DNA of 64,000 nucleotides from Hyphomicrobiales bacterium (lineage in GTDB: Bacteria > Pseudomonadota > Alphaproteobacteria > Rhizobiales > Rhizobiaceae), in contig UCHD01000023.1 of assembly GCA_900472175.1 (NCBI GenBank), positions 1-64,000 of the forward strand. The letters run 5' to 3'. The notes under the pieces are model-generated. The model did no database searches. It was not told the origin of the DNA and saw only the letters and a list, made by a program, of their open reading frames with translations. The stretch's first letter is position 1. The number at the start of each line of letters is the position of its first letter. The position numbers and the translations under genes were made by a program. Below are positions 6,877 to 15,876 of this stretch, one piece after another.

Positions 6877-9408
6877 ATGCGCACTTCGAAATGGGCCGTC
6901 CTGGCCTATGTCGCGGTTACCCTCTTTGGGATACTCGCGGCGCTGCCCAACGTTCTGCCGGCATCCGTCCAGCAGCAATATGCTTCCTTCCTGCCGGTCA
7001 AGCCGGTTACGCTCGGCCTTGACCTGAAGGGCGGTTCCCATCTGGTTCTGGAAGTCGATGCGGCTGGCCTGCGTAAGGCACGCCTCAACACGCTGCTCGA
7101 CGATATCCGCGGTGCGCTTCGCACCGAGCGGTTGCCGACATCCTCGGCCCGCATTGCCGGTGATTCCATCGCTGTCAAAATCCCCGACCAGGCCGATCGC
7201 GACAAGGTGATGCCTAAAATCCAGGAACTGGCTGTGCCTGCGGGCACGCTCGGTTTCGGTACGGCAACCTCCGATATCGACGTCACGACGGCTGATGATA
7301 CGATCACTATCAAGCTGACGGAGGCTGGCCTCAACGAGCGCATGACGGCTGCCGTCGATCAGAGCCTTGAGATCATCCGCCGCCGCGTCGACCAGGTCGG
7401 CGTTGCCGAGCCGTTGATCCAGCGCGTCGGTTCCGACCGTATTCTCGTCCAGCTGCCGGGCCTGCAGGACCCGACACGCCTGCGCCAACTGCTTGGTTCG
7501 ACCGCGCAGATGAGCTTCCACATGGTCGACACAACGGTCGATCCGAACACCACGACACCGCCGCGCGGTGTCGACATCCTGCCCGGTACTAATGACGGCG
7601 CCAAATATGCCGTCGAAAGCCGCGTGGCGATTTCCGGCGAGCGTCTCGCCGACGCCAAGGCCGGCTTCAACCAGCAGACCAACGAACCGATCGTTTCCTT
7701 TACCTTCGACAGCCAGGGTGCCCGTCAGTTCGCGGAAATCACCCGCGACAATGTCGGCCTGCCTTTCGCTATCGTGCTTGACGGCAAGGTTCTGACGGCG
7801 CCGCGCATCAACGAACCGATCCCGGGCGGCCAGGGCCAGATCAGCGGTAACTTCACCGCCCAGGAAGCCACCGTTCTTTCTGCACTGCTGCGCTCCGGCG
7901 CCCTGCCTGCACCGCTGACCATCATCGAAGAACGTTCCGTTGGCCCGAACCTCGGTTCCGACTCCATCCGCATGGGCGTCTATACCGGTCTCGCCGGTTT
8001 CGCCGCCGTCGTCGTCATGATGCTGGTGCTCTACACGTCCTGGGGCGTGATCGCCAATATCGGCCTCATCCTGCACACGATCCTGACGATCGGCGTGCTC
8101 GGCATGCTCGGCTCGACACTGACACTTCCCGGTATCGCCGGTATCATCCTTGGTATCGGTATGGCTGTTGATGCCAACATTCTGATCAATGCCCGTATCC
8201 GAGAGGAAACGGCAGGCGGCGCCGGTGCGATGAAGGCGCTCGATGTCGGCTTCAACAAGGCGTTCGCAACCATCATCGACGGCAACGTGACGACACTAGT
8301 CGGCACCATCCTGCTGTTCATGTTCGGCACCGGCCCGGTTCGCGGCTTCGCCATCACCATGATGATCGGTATCGTGATCTCCATGTTCACCTCGATCACC
8401 GTCGTTCGCCTGATGATGTACCAGATGGTCGTGCGCCAGAAGCTGAAGAAGATCGAGATTCATTCGATCTTCGGCAAGGTTCCTGCAATCCCGACCTTCT
8501 CCTTCATGCGCGGCCGCTACGTTGCGATCGGCATGTCGGCGTTCCTGTCGACCAGTTCTGTCGTGCTGTTCTTCACGCCCGGCCTGAACTACGGCATCGA
8601 TTTCGTCGGTGGTATCCAGGTCGAGGCAACCTCGCAGACGCAGCTCGACCTTGGCGCATTGCGGCCGAAGCTCGAGGAGCTGAATATCGGCGAAGTGGCG
8701 CTGCAGGATTTCGATCAGGGCAAGGCAGTTCTGATCCGCGTCCAGCGTCAGCCGGGCGGCGAAGCGGAGCAGACAGTTGCTCTGAACGCCATCAAGGGTG
8801 CCGTTGCTGAAGCCATTCCTGGTGCCGCTTTCGAGCGTACAGAGGTGGTTGGACCGACCATCAGTGCGGAACTGGCACGCTCGGGCTTCCTTGCGGTCGG
8901 ACTCGCGATGGTGGCCATCCTGTTCTACATCTGGTGGCGGTTCGAGTGGCACTTCGCAGTGGGTGCAATCGTGACACTGATCCTCGATATCACCAAGATG
9001 ATCGGGTTCTTTGCGCTGACACAGATCGACTTCAACCTGACGGCTATTGCCGCCGTGCTGACGCTGATCGGCTATTCCGTCAACGACAAGGTCGTGGTTT
9101 ACGACCGAATGCGCGAAAACCTGCGCAAGTACAAGACGATGCCGTTTACCGACCTGATCGACCTGTCGATCAACCAGGTGGTGATGCGATGCATCTTTAC
9201 CTCGGTTGCCATCCTCGCATCGCTGCTGCCGATGGCGATCTGGGGCGGCGACCCGGTAAAGCCGTTCGCGTGGCCGATGGTCTTCGGCGTTGTCGTGGCG
9301 ACAACCTCGTCGATCTACATCGGTGGCCCGATCCTCTTATTCCTCAGCCGCTGGTGGAAGGATCGCGAATCAACCCGCGCTCCGGGCAGCGAGTTGGCCA
9401 AGAGCTGA
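6877..9408 (+). CDS. secDF: Protein translocase subunit SecDF (fused)
   Basis: An 843-aa fusion of SecD and SecF, the inner-membrane RND-type motor that uses proton motive force to finish protein export through SecYEG. The N-terminal half has one transmembrane helix, the periplasmic P1 region with the conserved LGLDLKGGSHLVLEVD stretch, and a five-helix bundle after residue about 365. The second half (from about 540) starts a new SecF-type unit with NYGIDFVGG and ends in another helix bundle containing the conserved GYSVNDKVVVYDRMREN segment. Fusion is usual in rhizobia. It is monocistronic, bounded by terminators on both sides. Confidence 0.96.
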   Translation: MRTSKWAVLAYVAVTLFGILAALPNVLPASVQQQYASFLPVKPVTLGLDLKGGSHLVLEVDAAGLRKARLNTLLDDIRGALRTERLPTSSARIAGDSIAVKIPDQADRDKVMPKIQELAVPAGTLGFGTATSDIDVTTADDTITIKLTEAGLNERMTAAVDQSLEIIRRRVDQVGVAEPLIQRVGSDRILVQLPGLQDPTRLRQLLGSTAQMSFHMVDTTVDPNTTTPPRGVDILPGTNDGAKYAVESRVAISGERLADAKAGFNQQTNEPIVSFTFDSQGARQFAEITRDNVGLPFAIVLDGKVLTAPRINEPIPGGQGQISGNFTAQEATVLSALLRSGALPAPLTIIEERSVGPNLGSDSIRMGVYTGLAGFAAVVVMMLVLYTSWGVIANIGLILHTILTIGVLGMLGSTLTLPGIAGIILGIGMAVDANILINARIREETAGGAGAMKALDVGFNKAFATIIDGNVTTLVGTILLFMFGTGPVRGFAITMMIGIVISMFTSITVVRLMMYQMVVRQKLKKIEIHSIFGKVPAIPTFSFMRGRYVAIGMSAFLSTSSVVLFFTPGLNYGIDFVGGIQVEATSQTQLDLGALRPKLEELNIGEVALQDFDQGKAVLIRVQRQPGGEAEQTVALNAIKGAVAEAIPGAAFERTEVVGPTISAELARSGFLAVGLAMVAILFYIWWRFEWHFAVGAIVTLILDITKMIGFFALTQIDFNLTAIAAVLTLIGYSVNDKVVVYDRMRENLRKYKTMPFTDLIDLSINQVVMRCIFTSVAILASLLPMAIWGGDPVKPFAWPMVFGVVVATTSSIYIGGPILLFLSRWWKDRESTRAPGSELAKS

Positions 9409-9430
9409 CCGCTCTCACATCAAAAAATCG

Positions 9431-9458
9431 AAAGGGCGGCTCCGGCTGCCCTTTTTTT
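9431..9458 (+). terminator. Intrinsic terminator of secDF
   Basis: AAAGGGCGGC and GCTGCCCTTT pair in a 10-bp stem (one G-T wobble) around a TCCG loop, with a run of seven T on the 3' side. It lies 22 bases after the secDF stop. Confidence 0.9.
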
Positions 9459-9734
9459 GTCCCAAGATGGGCCTATATGATACCCGCGAACACAATGTCG
9501 ATGAAGCCGGGAAAGTAGATTCTCATTCTACGATATGGCCGTTCGTGAACAAGTGCTGCTGCATTTGGTTGATAGGGCGAATGAAGTAGTATTATTTTTC
9601 AATGGGGCCTAAATTTAATTGACTAAATTTGTGGTCTACCCTATCTTGTGATTATCCGCTGATGGCATGAGCCAGAGTGGAGACCTGTAACACGCCCGGA
9701 TAGATCCGGCCGGGCCTTGCCGAAGGAGAGAGCC

Positions 9735-9830
9735 ATGTCTGACAATGCCCACATCGCCGCTTTCCGAGGCACGCATTCCCATTGTCGCACAACGAAAGAC
9801 CTTTGCATTCGCACCTTTTGGCGAATGTGA
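9735..9830 (+). CDS. Possible 31-aa small protein or leader peptide
   Basis: An ATG at 9735 is preceded by AAGGAG at 9723-9728, the best ribosome site in this otherwise empty stretch (9459-9905). The frame encodes 31 residues ending in WRM and contains two Cys and two His. No family is recognised. It could be a real small protein, a leader peptide for the gene at 9906, or chance; only the strong ribosome site supports it. I see nothing else in 9459-9734. Confidence 0.3.
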   Translation: MSDNAHIAAFRGTHSHCRTTKDLCIRTFWRM

Positions 9831-9905
9831 ATTCCACGCAGTCTTTTCCTTGAATGTTGCACGATTTGAATGGTCCGCGCCGAGGCGTGGAAGGAGTATT
9901 GTTTG

Positions 9906-10136
9906 ATGAACAAGCAGGTTATCGAATTTGGCGGTGAAGCCGTCGGTGTCGTGGTCCCGGACGCGGACCGTTTGAAGTTCGTCGCTGTGAAATATCATGT
10001 CTGGGATCTGGATTCGCGGCACTTTCGCTCGGCCGATGAAGCAAGGGTGGCAGTGCGGCAGTTGATGGCTGCGCAAACCATTCGGCCAGCGGCACTGCGC
10101 GTTCCGGACACATCGGCGGTCTATGCGGTCGCATAA
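9906..10136 (+). CDS. Small conserved-looking protein of unknown function
   Basis: A 76-aa soluble protein with no recognised family. It starts MNKQVIEFGGEAVGVVVPD and contains a KYHVWDLDSRHF segment and an arginine-rich helix (SADEARVAVRQLM). The ATG at 9906 was chosen for the AAGGAG site about 9 bases upstream; an upstream in-frame start lacks such a site. It has no signal peptide or membrane segment. It stands alone between secDF and the Rrf2 regulator, without operon partners that would hint at a function. Confidence 0.6.
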   Translation: MNKQVIEFGGEAVGVVVPDADRLKFVAVKYHVWDLDSRHFRSADEARVAVRQLMAAQTIRPAALRVPDTSAVYAVA

Positions 10137-10286
10137 ACCACAAATATGCGCGAAAACCGCAGTTTGGCCATCTTTTCACTAAATCGGTATATTGACACGG
10201 CTTCCCATGTGGTATGCCGGGTCATGTGATGGCAATCTGCCGGCAGGCGCTGTTCTGGTGCCTGCTTGCGAAAAGAGCGAACTGCG

Positions 10287-10751
10287 ATGCTGACCAAAAA
10301 GGGAAAGTACGGATTGAAGGCGCTGGTTGATCTGGCCCGGCTTGATCCGGGTGAGACCGCTTTCATCACTGAGATTGCAAGCCGCAACAATATCCCGAAG
10401 AAGTTTCTCGATACCATTTTGCTGGAACTCCGAAACGCCGGCATCCTGCGCTCGAAAAAAGGCCCTGGCGGCGGTTATTCGCTGTCGCGACCCGCATCCG
10501 AAATTCGTATCGGCCAGGTCGTGCGCACCCTTGACGGTCCGCTGGCTCCGATCCGCTGTGCCAGCCGCACGGCTTACGAAATCTGTGATGATTGCAACGA
10601 TCCGGATACCTGTGAGGTTCGCCGGTCGATGACGACGGTCCGCGATGCCATCGCCGACATTCTCGATACGATGACGCTGGAAGCCTTTGTCAGCAATCCC
10701 GGCCAGACGATACTCAGGGAAGACGAGATCGTCGAGCAGCGCGCTGGCTGA
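10287..10751 (+). CDS. Rrf2-family transcriptional regulator
   Basis: A 154-aa Rrf2/IscR-family winged-helix protein. The N-terminus MLTKKGKYGLKALVDLA is the family start, which decides for the ATG at 10287; the wing carries GGGYSLSRP near residue 62-70. Cysteines at about 90-112 (C...C..C...C spacing around AYEICDDCNDPDTC) could ligate an Fe-S cluster as in IscR/RirA/NsrR, but the spacing differs from RirA, so I do not give it that name. A TTGACA hexamer lies upstream at 10192-10197. No target genes are evident nearby. Confidence 0.85.
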   Translation: MLTKKGKYGLKALVDLARLDPGETAFITEIASRNNIPKKFLDTILLELRNAGILRSKKGPGGGYSLSRPASEIRIGQVVRTLDGPLAPIRCASRTAYEICDDCNDPDTCEVRRSMTTVRDAIADILDTMTLEAFVSNPGQTILREDEIVEQRAG

Positions 10752-10896
10752 CCCTGGAGGTCAAGCGTGTTCGGCGGCCAGACTTGAAGGTTTCGCCTAT
10801 TTTAGCAAATAAAGAGCGCAATTCGGCTGTTTTGGTTTGATCTGAAAGGGCTCTGGTTATAACCGGAGGCCTCGTTGTGGTTTTGGAGTGGCAATC

Positions 10897-11907
10897 ATGG
10901 GTCTCAGGCAAGTCGATACGAATCCTCCTGAAGAGGGCATTGTCATCGAATCGTTGAGGCGATCGATTTCCACCGCGGTTGACGGTATCAACGCCTTCGC
11001 GGCCCAGTTTTCCGCCGATCCTGCGCTCGCACGCAGCCTGGTTGATGCGGTCGAGTTGATCGCAGGCGGCCGTGGTCGCGTGGTTGTTTCCGGTGTTGGC
11101 AAGAGTGGCCATATCGGCCGCAAGATCGCCGCGACCATGGCATCGACCGGAACGTCTGCTTATTTCGTGCATCCGACGGAAGCCAGCCACGGTGATCTCG
11201 GCATGATCACGTCCGAGGATTTGCTCATTCTCCTGTCCTGGTCGGGGGAAACCGTCGAACTTGGAAACATGCTGGCCTATGCCAAGCGTTTCAATGTTCC
11301 GGTTGTCTCGCTTACATCCAATGCCGAAAGCCTGCTGGCACGCAATTCCAGTGTCGCCATCACGTTGCCGAAGGTGCAGGAAGCCTGTCCGCATGGGTTG
11401 GCGCCAACCACCTCGGCGATGTTGCAGCTGGCCGTCGGCGATGCCCTGGCGATCGCGCTTCTCGAGCGGCGCGGGTTTTCCGCGCAGGACTTCAAGACAT
11501 TCCACCCCGGCGGCAAGCTCGGTTCGCAGCTGCTTCTCGTTCAGGATTTGGCGCATGCCGGCGATGCGGTCCCGCTTTTGCCGCTCGGCAGCCCGATGGG
11601 CGATGCGGTCATCCAGATGTCGTCGAAAGGCTTTGGCGTCGTCGGCATTACCGATGCAGCGGGCAAGCTCGCCGGCGTGATCACCGATGGCGACTTGCGC
11701 CGGCATATGTCTCAGGATCTGCTACTCGAGACCGTTGATACCGTCATGTCGCATAACCCACGCGTCATCAAAGGCAGCCTATTGGCAAGTGCTGCCATGG
11801 AATTGATGCAAGCGCAGAAGGTGACGGTGCTGTTCCTGGTGGACGATACCGGCGCTCCAAGCGGCATCCTCCATATCCACGACCTGTTGCGCGCCGGTGT
11901 TGCGTAA
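10897..11907 (+). CDS. kdsD: D-arabinose-5-phosphate isomerase (KdsD/KpsF type)
   Basis: A 336-aa enzyme converting D-ribulose 5-phosphate to D-arabinose 5-phosphate, the first step of CMP-Kdo synthesis. An N-terminal SIS domain (about residues 45-180; VVVSGVGKSGHIGRKIAATMASTG, then the conserved HPTEASHGDLGM and SWSGET stretches) is followed by two CBS domains (about 205-336). The frame opens at a GTG at 10888, but the ATG at 10897 with GGAG 8 bases upstream is the better start. It converges on the rkp capsule genes; Kdo is part of rhizobial K-antigens and of lipid A cores, so it may be the capsule-dedicated copy. Confidence 0.93.
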   Translation: MGLRQVDTNPPEEGIVIESLRRSISTAVDGINAFAAQFSADPALARSLVDAVELIAGGRGRVVVSGVGKSGHIGRKIAATMASTGTSAYFVHPTEASHGDLGMITSEDLLILLSWSGETVELGNMLAYAKRFNVPVVSLTSNAESLLARNSSVAITLPKVQEACPHGLAPTTSAMLQLAVGDALAIALLERRGFSAQDFKTFHPGGKLGSQLLLVQDLAHAGDAVPLLPLGSPMGDAVIQMSSKGFGVVGITDAAGKLAGVITDGDLRRHMSQDLLLETVDTVMSHNPRVIKGSLLASAAMELMQAQKVTVLFLVDDTGAPSGILHIHDLLRAGVA

Positions 11908-11987
11908 GCCGGTACTGATGGAATCTGGAAGCGCGTGAATGGCGCGCCGGCGTCTGGCAGACGAAGAAAAGCGCCAGAACCGCTCAG

Positions 11988-13286
11988 TTAGAAGCGGCCT
12001 GCCGTGCGTTTGGCGGGCTTCTGTCTCGGAGGCGGATCGACAAATCCGCCGGGCTTGTTGACAGAGCGGTCGTGTAGCCTTTGTGCTATTGCCTCTGCAC
12101 CGCCATTTGTCCCAGCGGTCGAGTAGAAATTCCCTCTCACCTGGATGGCTGCTGCGAGCAGGCGGAAGAAGGCAGATCTCAGCGGTTCTTGCGGGCTCAC
12201 CGGAGCTGTCCAGAACTGATCAAGCTCTGTCTGATCACTGAGACCGGCAATGTCGAAGACGGCGGTTCCGAGAACCTTCACGGGTTTGCCTAGTTGTAAC
12301 GCATGGAGCCCAACCGTGGAGTTGATCGTGACGACACCTGCGGTTTTTTCCAGTAATGCGTTCAGGTCGCCGCCATCGAGAAACTGCACGCGGCCGCCGA
12401 TGCCAAGCCTGCTTGCCAGATCTTCGACATGGGCCTGCCAACGGATGAGCCCGTTGTCGAGAGGGTGTATTTTGACAATCAGTTGGGCGGCACGCGAGGC
12501 ATGCGTGGCGAACGAGGTGATCACCTCAACGATCGCCTCGCGTTGATCATTGTAAGGCGAGTGTGAGCGCAGCTGAAAATCGGTATGCAATTGCAATGGG
12601 AATACAAAGAACAGAGTGCCGCCGGCAAGCACACGCTCAACAAGCGTAGATGCCTCCAGTGCTCTTTTGCGGCTCCCCGCTAGCCGCAGGACCCACCCGG
12701 CATATTCCGCCAGCGGGTGAAACAGGGCGTGGCGGCGATAATGCGGAAAGAGAAACCCCAGGAACACATTCGGCAGATTGTAGAGAAGGTCGTATCCAGC
12801 GTCGGCCGTAAAGCTCTGTGTGTAACGTCTTTTCCAGTCGGGCTCGGGAAGCGTGCCGGCGGCATCGACAATCTGCTGCGGATCGTTGGGAAAGTGCGAG
12901 TTGGACGACATGCCGTCGCGTTCCAGCGTCAACCAATCCGGCCGCAGATAGCCCATTTCGATAACCGATACGGCTATGTCACGGTCCTTGGCGGCCTTGA
13001 TGGCAAGGAGATGGTAGGGGCGCTCCTCTCCCAGCAGGATGAGATCGGTAACCGCATGCCGGTCCATGAAGGAGGCGACGTAGTCGCGCCAGTCGTTTCC
13101 GCCTCGGCCGCGGTAATTGCAGGCGCCCTTGCGCCGCCAGAAGATTTGGTCGCCCGGATTGAGGTTGATCCGTAGGCAGCGATGGCCCCTGGCCTTCAGC
13201 TGGTCGGCGATCTTGCCAAAGATCGGCGAGGATGGCCCCTGTAGGAAAAGGAAGACGCGCCGTTCCGGCGCAGTTGGCGAGACCAT
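11988..13286 (-). CDS. rkpJ: RkpJ, KpsS-like capsular polysaccharide export/Kdo-transferase protein
   Basis: A 432-aa cytoplasmic protein of the KpsS/LipB capsule family. N-terminal RRVFLFLQGPSSPIFGKIADQLKARGH is the family start; HPLD at about residue 294 and a later INSTVGLHALQLGKPVKVLG segment are the conserved glycosyltransferase-like C-terminal motifs. KpsS family members are beta-Kdo transferases that build the linker between capsule and its lipid anchor. It is the last gene of the rkpA-G-H-I-J series. The ATG at 13286 was preferred over an open frame reaching 13349, because it gives the normal family N-terminus; the longer version would almost reach rkpI. Confidence 0.85.
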   Translation of the reverse strand: MVSPTAPERRVFLFLQGPSSPIFGKIADQLKARGHRCLRINLNPGDQIFWRRKGACNYRGRGGNDWRDYVASFMDRHAVTDLILLGEERPYHLLAIKAAKDRDIAVSVIEMGYLRPDWLTLERDGMSSNSHFPNDPQQIVDAAGTLPEPDWKRRYTQSFTADAGYDLLYNLPNVFLGFLFPHYRRHALFHPLAEYAGWVLRLAGSRKRALEASTLVERVLAGGTLFFVFPLQLHTDFQLRSHSPYNDQREAIVEVITSFATHASRAAQLIVKIHPLDNGLIRWQAHVEDLASRLGIGGRVQFLDGGDLNALLEKTAGVVTINSTVGLHALQLGKPVKVLGTAVFDIAGLSDQTELDQFWTAPVSPQEPLRSAFFRLLAAAIQVRGNFYSTAGTNGGAEAIAQRLHDRSVNKPGGFVDPPPRQKPAKRTAGRF

Positions 13287-13317
13287 CGTCACAGGTCCTG
13301 GAAGAACGGTACTGGCA

Positions 13318-14898
13318 CTATCGCAGATCATCCCTGTGCAGATTGGCATGTTTCAGCATCGCTTCCAGCAGCTTCCAGGGCTCTTCGTTCTGCGGAACGG
13401 CCGGCGCATTCTGAGATTTGCGTGCAGCGGCGAGGGGCACGATGAAATAATCGGTGCGGGGATCCGGGAAGGGGTCGGCGAAGGATTTCAGCAGCGGCGC
13501 GTGATCGCCATAGAAAACCAGCCAGACGGGACGGTCGAGCCCGTTCAGATGGTCGACGAGTTCGCCCAGCGCCTTGTCGGATTGCTGGAGGATCTCAAGA
13601 TAGATTTCGACCGGGTCGGCCATCCCTTCGACGCGATTGGGCTCCCACGGTCCGTGGTTCGCCATCGATGCGACAAAGAGGAAGTTGCCCTTGTCATCGG
13701 TCTGGCCTTCCACGGCGGCAATGACTTTGCGGGTCAGGGTCTCATCCGAAACATAAGGCCCATCGCGGAGGGAATCATGGCCGAAGTCATCGAGCATGGT
13801 CATCTTCTCGAAGCCGAGCTGCGGCATGGCCTTATGGCGAAGGAAGAACGTCCGGTCATACGGGTGCATGAAATGCGTGCCCCAACCCGCATTCTTCAGC
13901 TTTGTTGGCCAGACCACATTGGTGTAGTGACTGGCACGCAGGTAGGGATAGCTTGCATCGACATGCAGATCGTCGGGAACAAGGCCACTCAGCACCGCGA
14001 ACTCGGTGCGTAGCGTGTAGCCGCCCTCGAAGACCGTGGCCAGACGCCCCCATTGCACCGCAAGTTTCTGCAGCCGGTCGATGGTCGGCATTGCGAGGCC
14101 CTCTACCCCGCAATGGCGCATGTCGATGAAGGATTCCGACTGCCAGACAATGACCAGTGGCGCCTTGTTGTCGGCGTCGTGGCCGATCAGGTCCTGGACC
14201 GCGGCAAAAAAGCGTTCCTGCAACTCGGCAACGATCTTTTCGCGCCGCCGCCCCAGCCAGAGGATGAAATGGAAGATGACCGACGCGAATGTGCCAAAGC
14301 GGATGGTGCTGACCTTGACGCTTGGCTTGCCGACCAGCCGCTGCACAAAATCAGCCACTGGGCGGTTTACTGGGCCGTAGAACAGGAGAATCCAGGGCAG
14401 GTCGGCGATCAGGATGATCAGAATGATCCAGAGCAGCTTGTGGCTGTCAGGTAGGATGCTGGGCTCCAGATACATGTACAGCGCGGAGACACCGAAAACA
14501 TACAGGAAGGCGACCAGCCAGAACACGATGTTGAGCGAGTTGGCGTAGAAGATCGTCTTGTACTTGAAGACGTCGGCGACCAAGGCAATGTCTGAAAAGA
14601 CGAGAGGTTCGCGAATGAACCGGTATTTGGCCCGGGATATGCCGGTGAAGATCACGAAGAAGCTCATGGTGCCGGCCCCGGCATAAAGGGGACGCCAGGA
14701 GATCGAGAAGAAGCCTGCGAACACGAGTGCAATGATCGGCAGCCGCGACAGAATGTCGACCGTGGCACCCCGGCGGCTGAACGGTGGCCGGTGCCTGCGG
14801 CGTTCGCGCGCCGGCAAGGCAAACTTGTCCGTGTAGAGAATGACGGCACAGGCAAGCGCGTAGCAAAGAAAGGTCAGCACCGCTGGATGGTACTGCAT
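13318..14898 (-). CDS. rkpI: RkpI, membrane sulfatase/LTA-synthase-like protein
   Basis: A 526-aa inner-membrane protein of the alkaline-phosphatase superfamily. About five hydrophobic helices (residues about 5-180) precede a large extracytoplasmic catalytic domain. Metal and nucleophile motifs are visible: WQSESF, the threonine-containing GGYTLRTEF, ANHGPW and FYGDHAP. This is the arrangement of LtaS/OpgB/EptA-like phosphoglycerol or phosphoethanolamine transferases. In Sinorhizobium rkpI is needed for K-antigen; the enzymatic role is not known, and decoration or lipid modification of the polysaccharide is an inference. The start is uncertain: ATG at 14898, or a TTG at 14919 with a weak AAGGT site. 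Confidence 0.85.
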   Translation of the reverse strand: MQYHPAVLTFLCYALACAVILYTDKFALPARERRRHRPPFSRRGATVDILSRLPIIALVFAGFFSISWRPLYAGAGTMSFFVIFTGISRAKYRFIREPLVFSDIALVADVFKYKTIFYANSLNIVFWLVAFLYVFGVSALYMYLEPSILPDSHKLLWIILIILIADLPWILLFYGPVNRPVADFVQRLVGKPSVKVSTIRFGTFASVIFHFILWLGRRREKIVAELQERFFAAVQDLIGHDADNKAPLVIVWQSESFIDMRHCGVEGLAMPTIDRLQKLAVQWGRLATVFEGGYTLRTEFAVLSGLVPDDLHVDASYPYLRASHYTNVVWPTKLKNAGWGTHFMHPYDRTFFLRHKAMPQLGFEKMTMLDDFGHDSLRDGPYVSDETLTRKVIAAVEGQTDDKGNFLFVASMANHGPWEPNRVEGMADPVEIYLEILQQSDKALGELVDHLNGLDRPVWLVFYGDHAPLLKSFADPFPDPRTDYFIVPLAAARKSQNAPAVPQNEEPWKLLEAMLKHANLHRDDLR

Positions 14899-15022
14899 AT
14901 GGAGCGACGACAACGCCAAACGAATACCTTCGATCTTTCACCGGCCGCCGATGCGTTTTGCACCACCGCGACTGAGCGACACTTAAAACCAAATCGCGGT
15001 GGATACAAGCAGGCTCTACTGT

Positions 15023-15823
15023 TCAGCGCCGGCCGCTTATCCGTTGAATACCCCGGTCGAACCACCAGTTGAGAACCGGCTTTACCACCGGGCCGAAACG
15101 CCCCAGCGCCCAAAGCGTCCAGCCGAAGAACACCTCGAATTGGCCTTTGTCGATTGCGCGTGCGATCCGGTGCGCAACAGCAGCGGACGTCCAGGGCGCA
15201 ACGCGCCCCATGATCACCGTTGCTTCCAGCGGCCGATGTTCCAATTCGCGGGTAAACTGCGGCGTCTCTGTGTCCGGCGGGAAACAGACGGAAACGCTGA
15301 CACCGTGGGGCTTTGCTTCCGAACGAAGGGCGTCCGCGAAACCATGCAGAGCGAATTTCGAGGCACAATAGGCCGTGTAGCCGTAGATGCCGATCAGGCC
15401 AGCGCCGGAAGAGACCAGCATGATCCTGCCGGAGCGCCGTTGCTTCATGGCCGCGTAAACAGCCCGCACCGCGTGAACGCTGCCGAGCAGGTTTGTCTGA
15501 ATTTGCTGACGAAAGGCAGCCGATGAAAGCGCTTCGAACCGCCCAGGTTCGACAATGCCGGCAGAGGTGATCAGAACGTCACAGGGGCCGAAGGCATTTT
15601 CGCATCTGGATATTGCCGCCAATGCCTGATCTTCGTCGGCAACATCGGCGCTTTCGATGCGGATCGTTTCCTTGCCGCAGCCTTCTGCAAGTTCACTCCA
15701 GGCCGCTTCAAGCGCGGGCAGGGAGCGTGCCAGCAGCGATATACGTGCGCCACGGGCAGCATAGATGCGTGCCAGCGCCAGTCCGATACCGCTTGAGCCG
15801 CCGGTAATGATCACATGAGTCAT
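15023..15823 (-). CDS. rkpH: RkpH, short-chain dehydrogenase (3-ketodihydrosphingosine-reductase-like)
   Basis: A 266-aa SDR-family oxidoreductase. The NAD(P) motif TGGSSGIG is at residues 7-14, the catalytic Ser is in LVSSGAG and the YxxxK pair in YTAYCASKFAL at about 151-160. The C-terminal part has a hydrophobic, membrane-associating look. Its closest family resemblance, as I read it, is to 3-ketodihydrosphingosine reductases, which reduce the ketone formed by serine palmitoyltransferase. That fits the upstream rkpG, which encodes an alpha-oxoamine synthase. It lies 53 bases after rkpG on the same strand. Confidence 0.87.
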   Translation of the reverse strand: MTHVIITGGSSGIGLALARIYAARGARISLLARSLPALEAAWSELAEGCGKETIRIESADVADEDQALAAISRCENAFGPCDVLITSAGIVEPGRFEALSSAAFRQQIQTNLLGSVHAVRAVYAAMKQRRSGRIMLVSSGAGLIGIYGYTAYCASKFALHGFADALRSEAKPHGVSVSVCFPPDTETPQFTRELEHRPLEATVIMGRVAPWTSAAVAHRIARAIDKGQFEVFFGWTLWALGRFGPVVKPVLNWWFDRGIQRISGRR

Positions 15824-15876
15824 GCCGCAAGATCGGTTCGGTTCATGGATGTTGACCTGCTTTTGCGGGAGACGAG

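Noticed and set aside
6063-6884. Minus-strand open frame of 273 codons across the aruI-secDF gap
   Set aside because: The plus-strand gene at 6342 has a ribosome site, a signal-like segment and a terminator; the minus frame has none of these.
6859-8076. Minus-strand open frame of 405 codons
   Set aside because: Antisense of the 5' half of secDF, with non-protein-like composition.
10714-11706. Minus-strand open frame of 330 codons
   Set aside because: Antisense to kdsD, whose SIS and CBS domains are clear.
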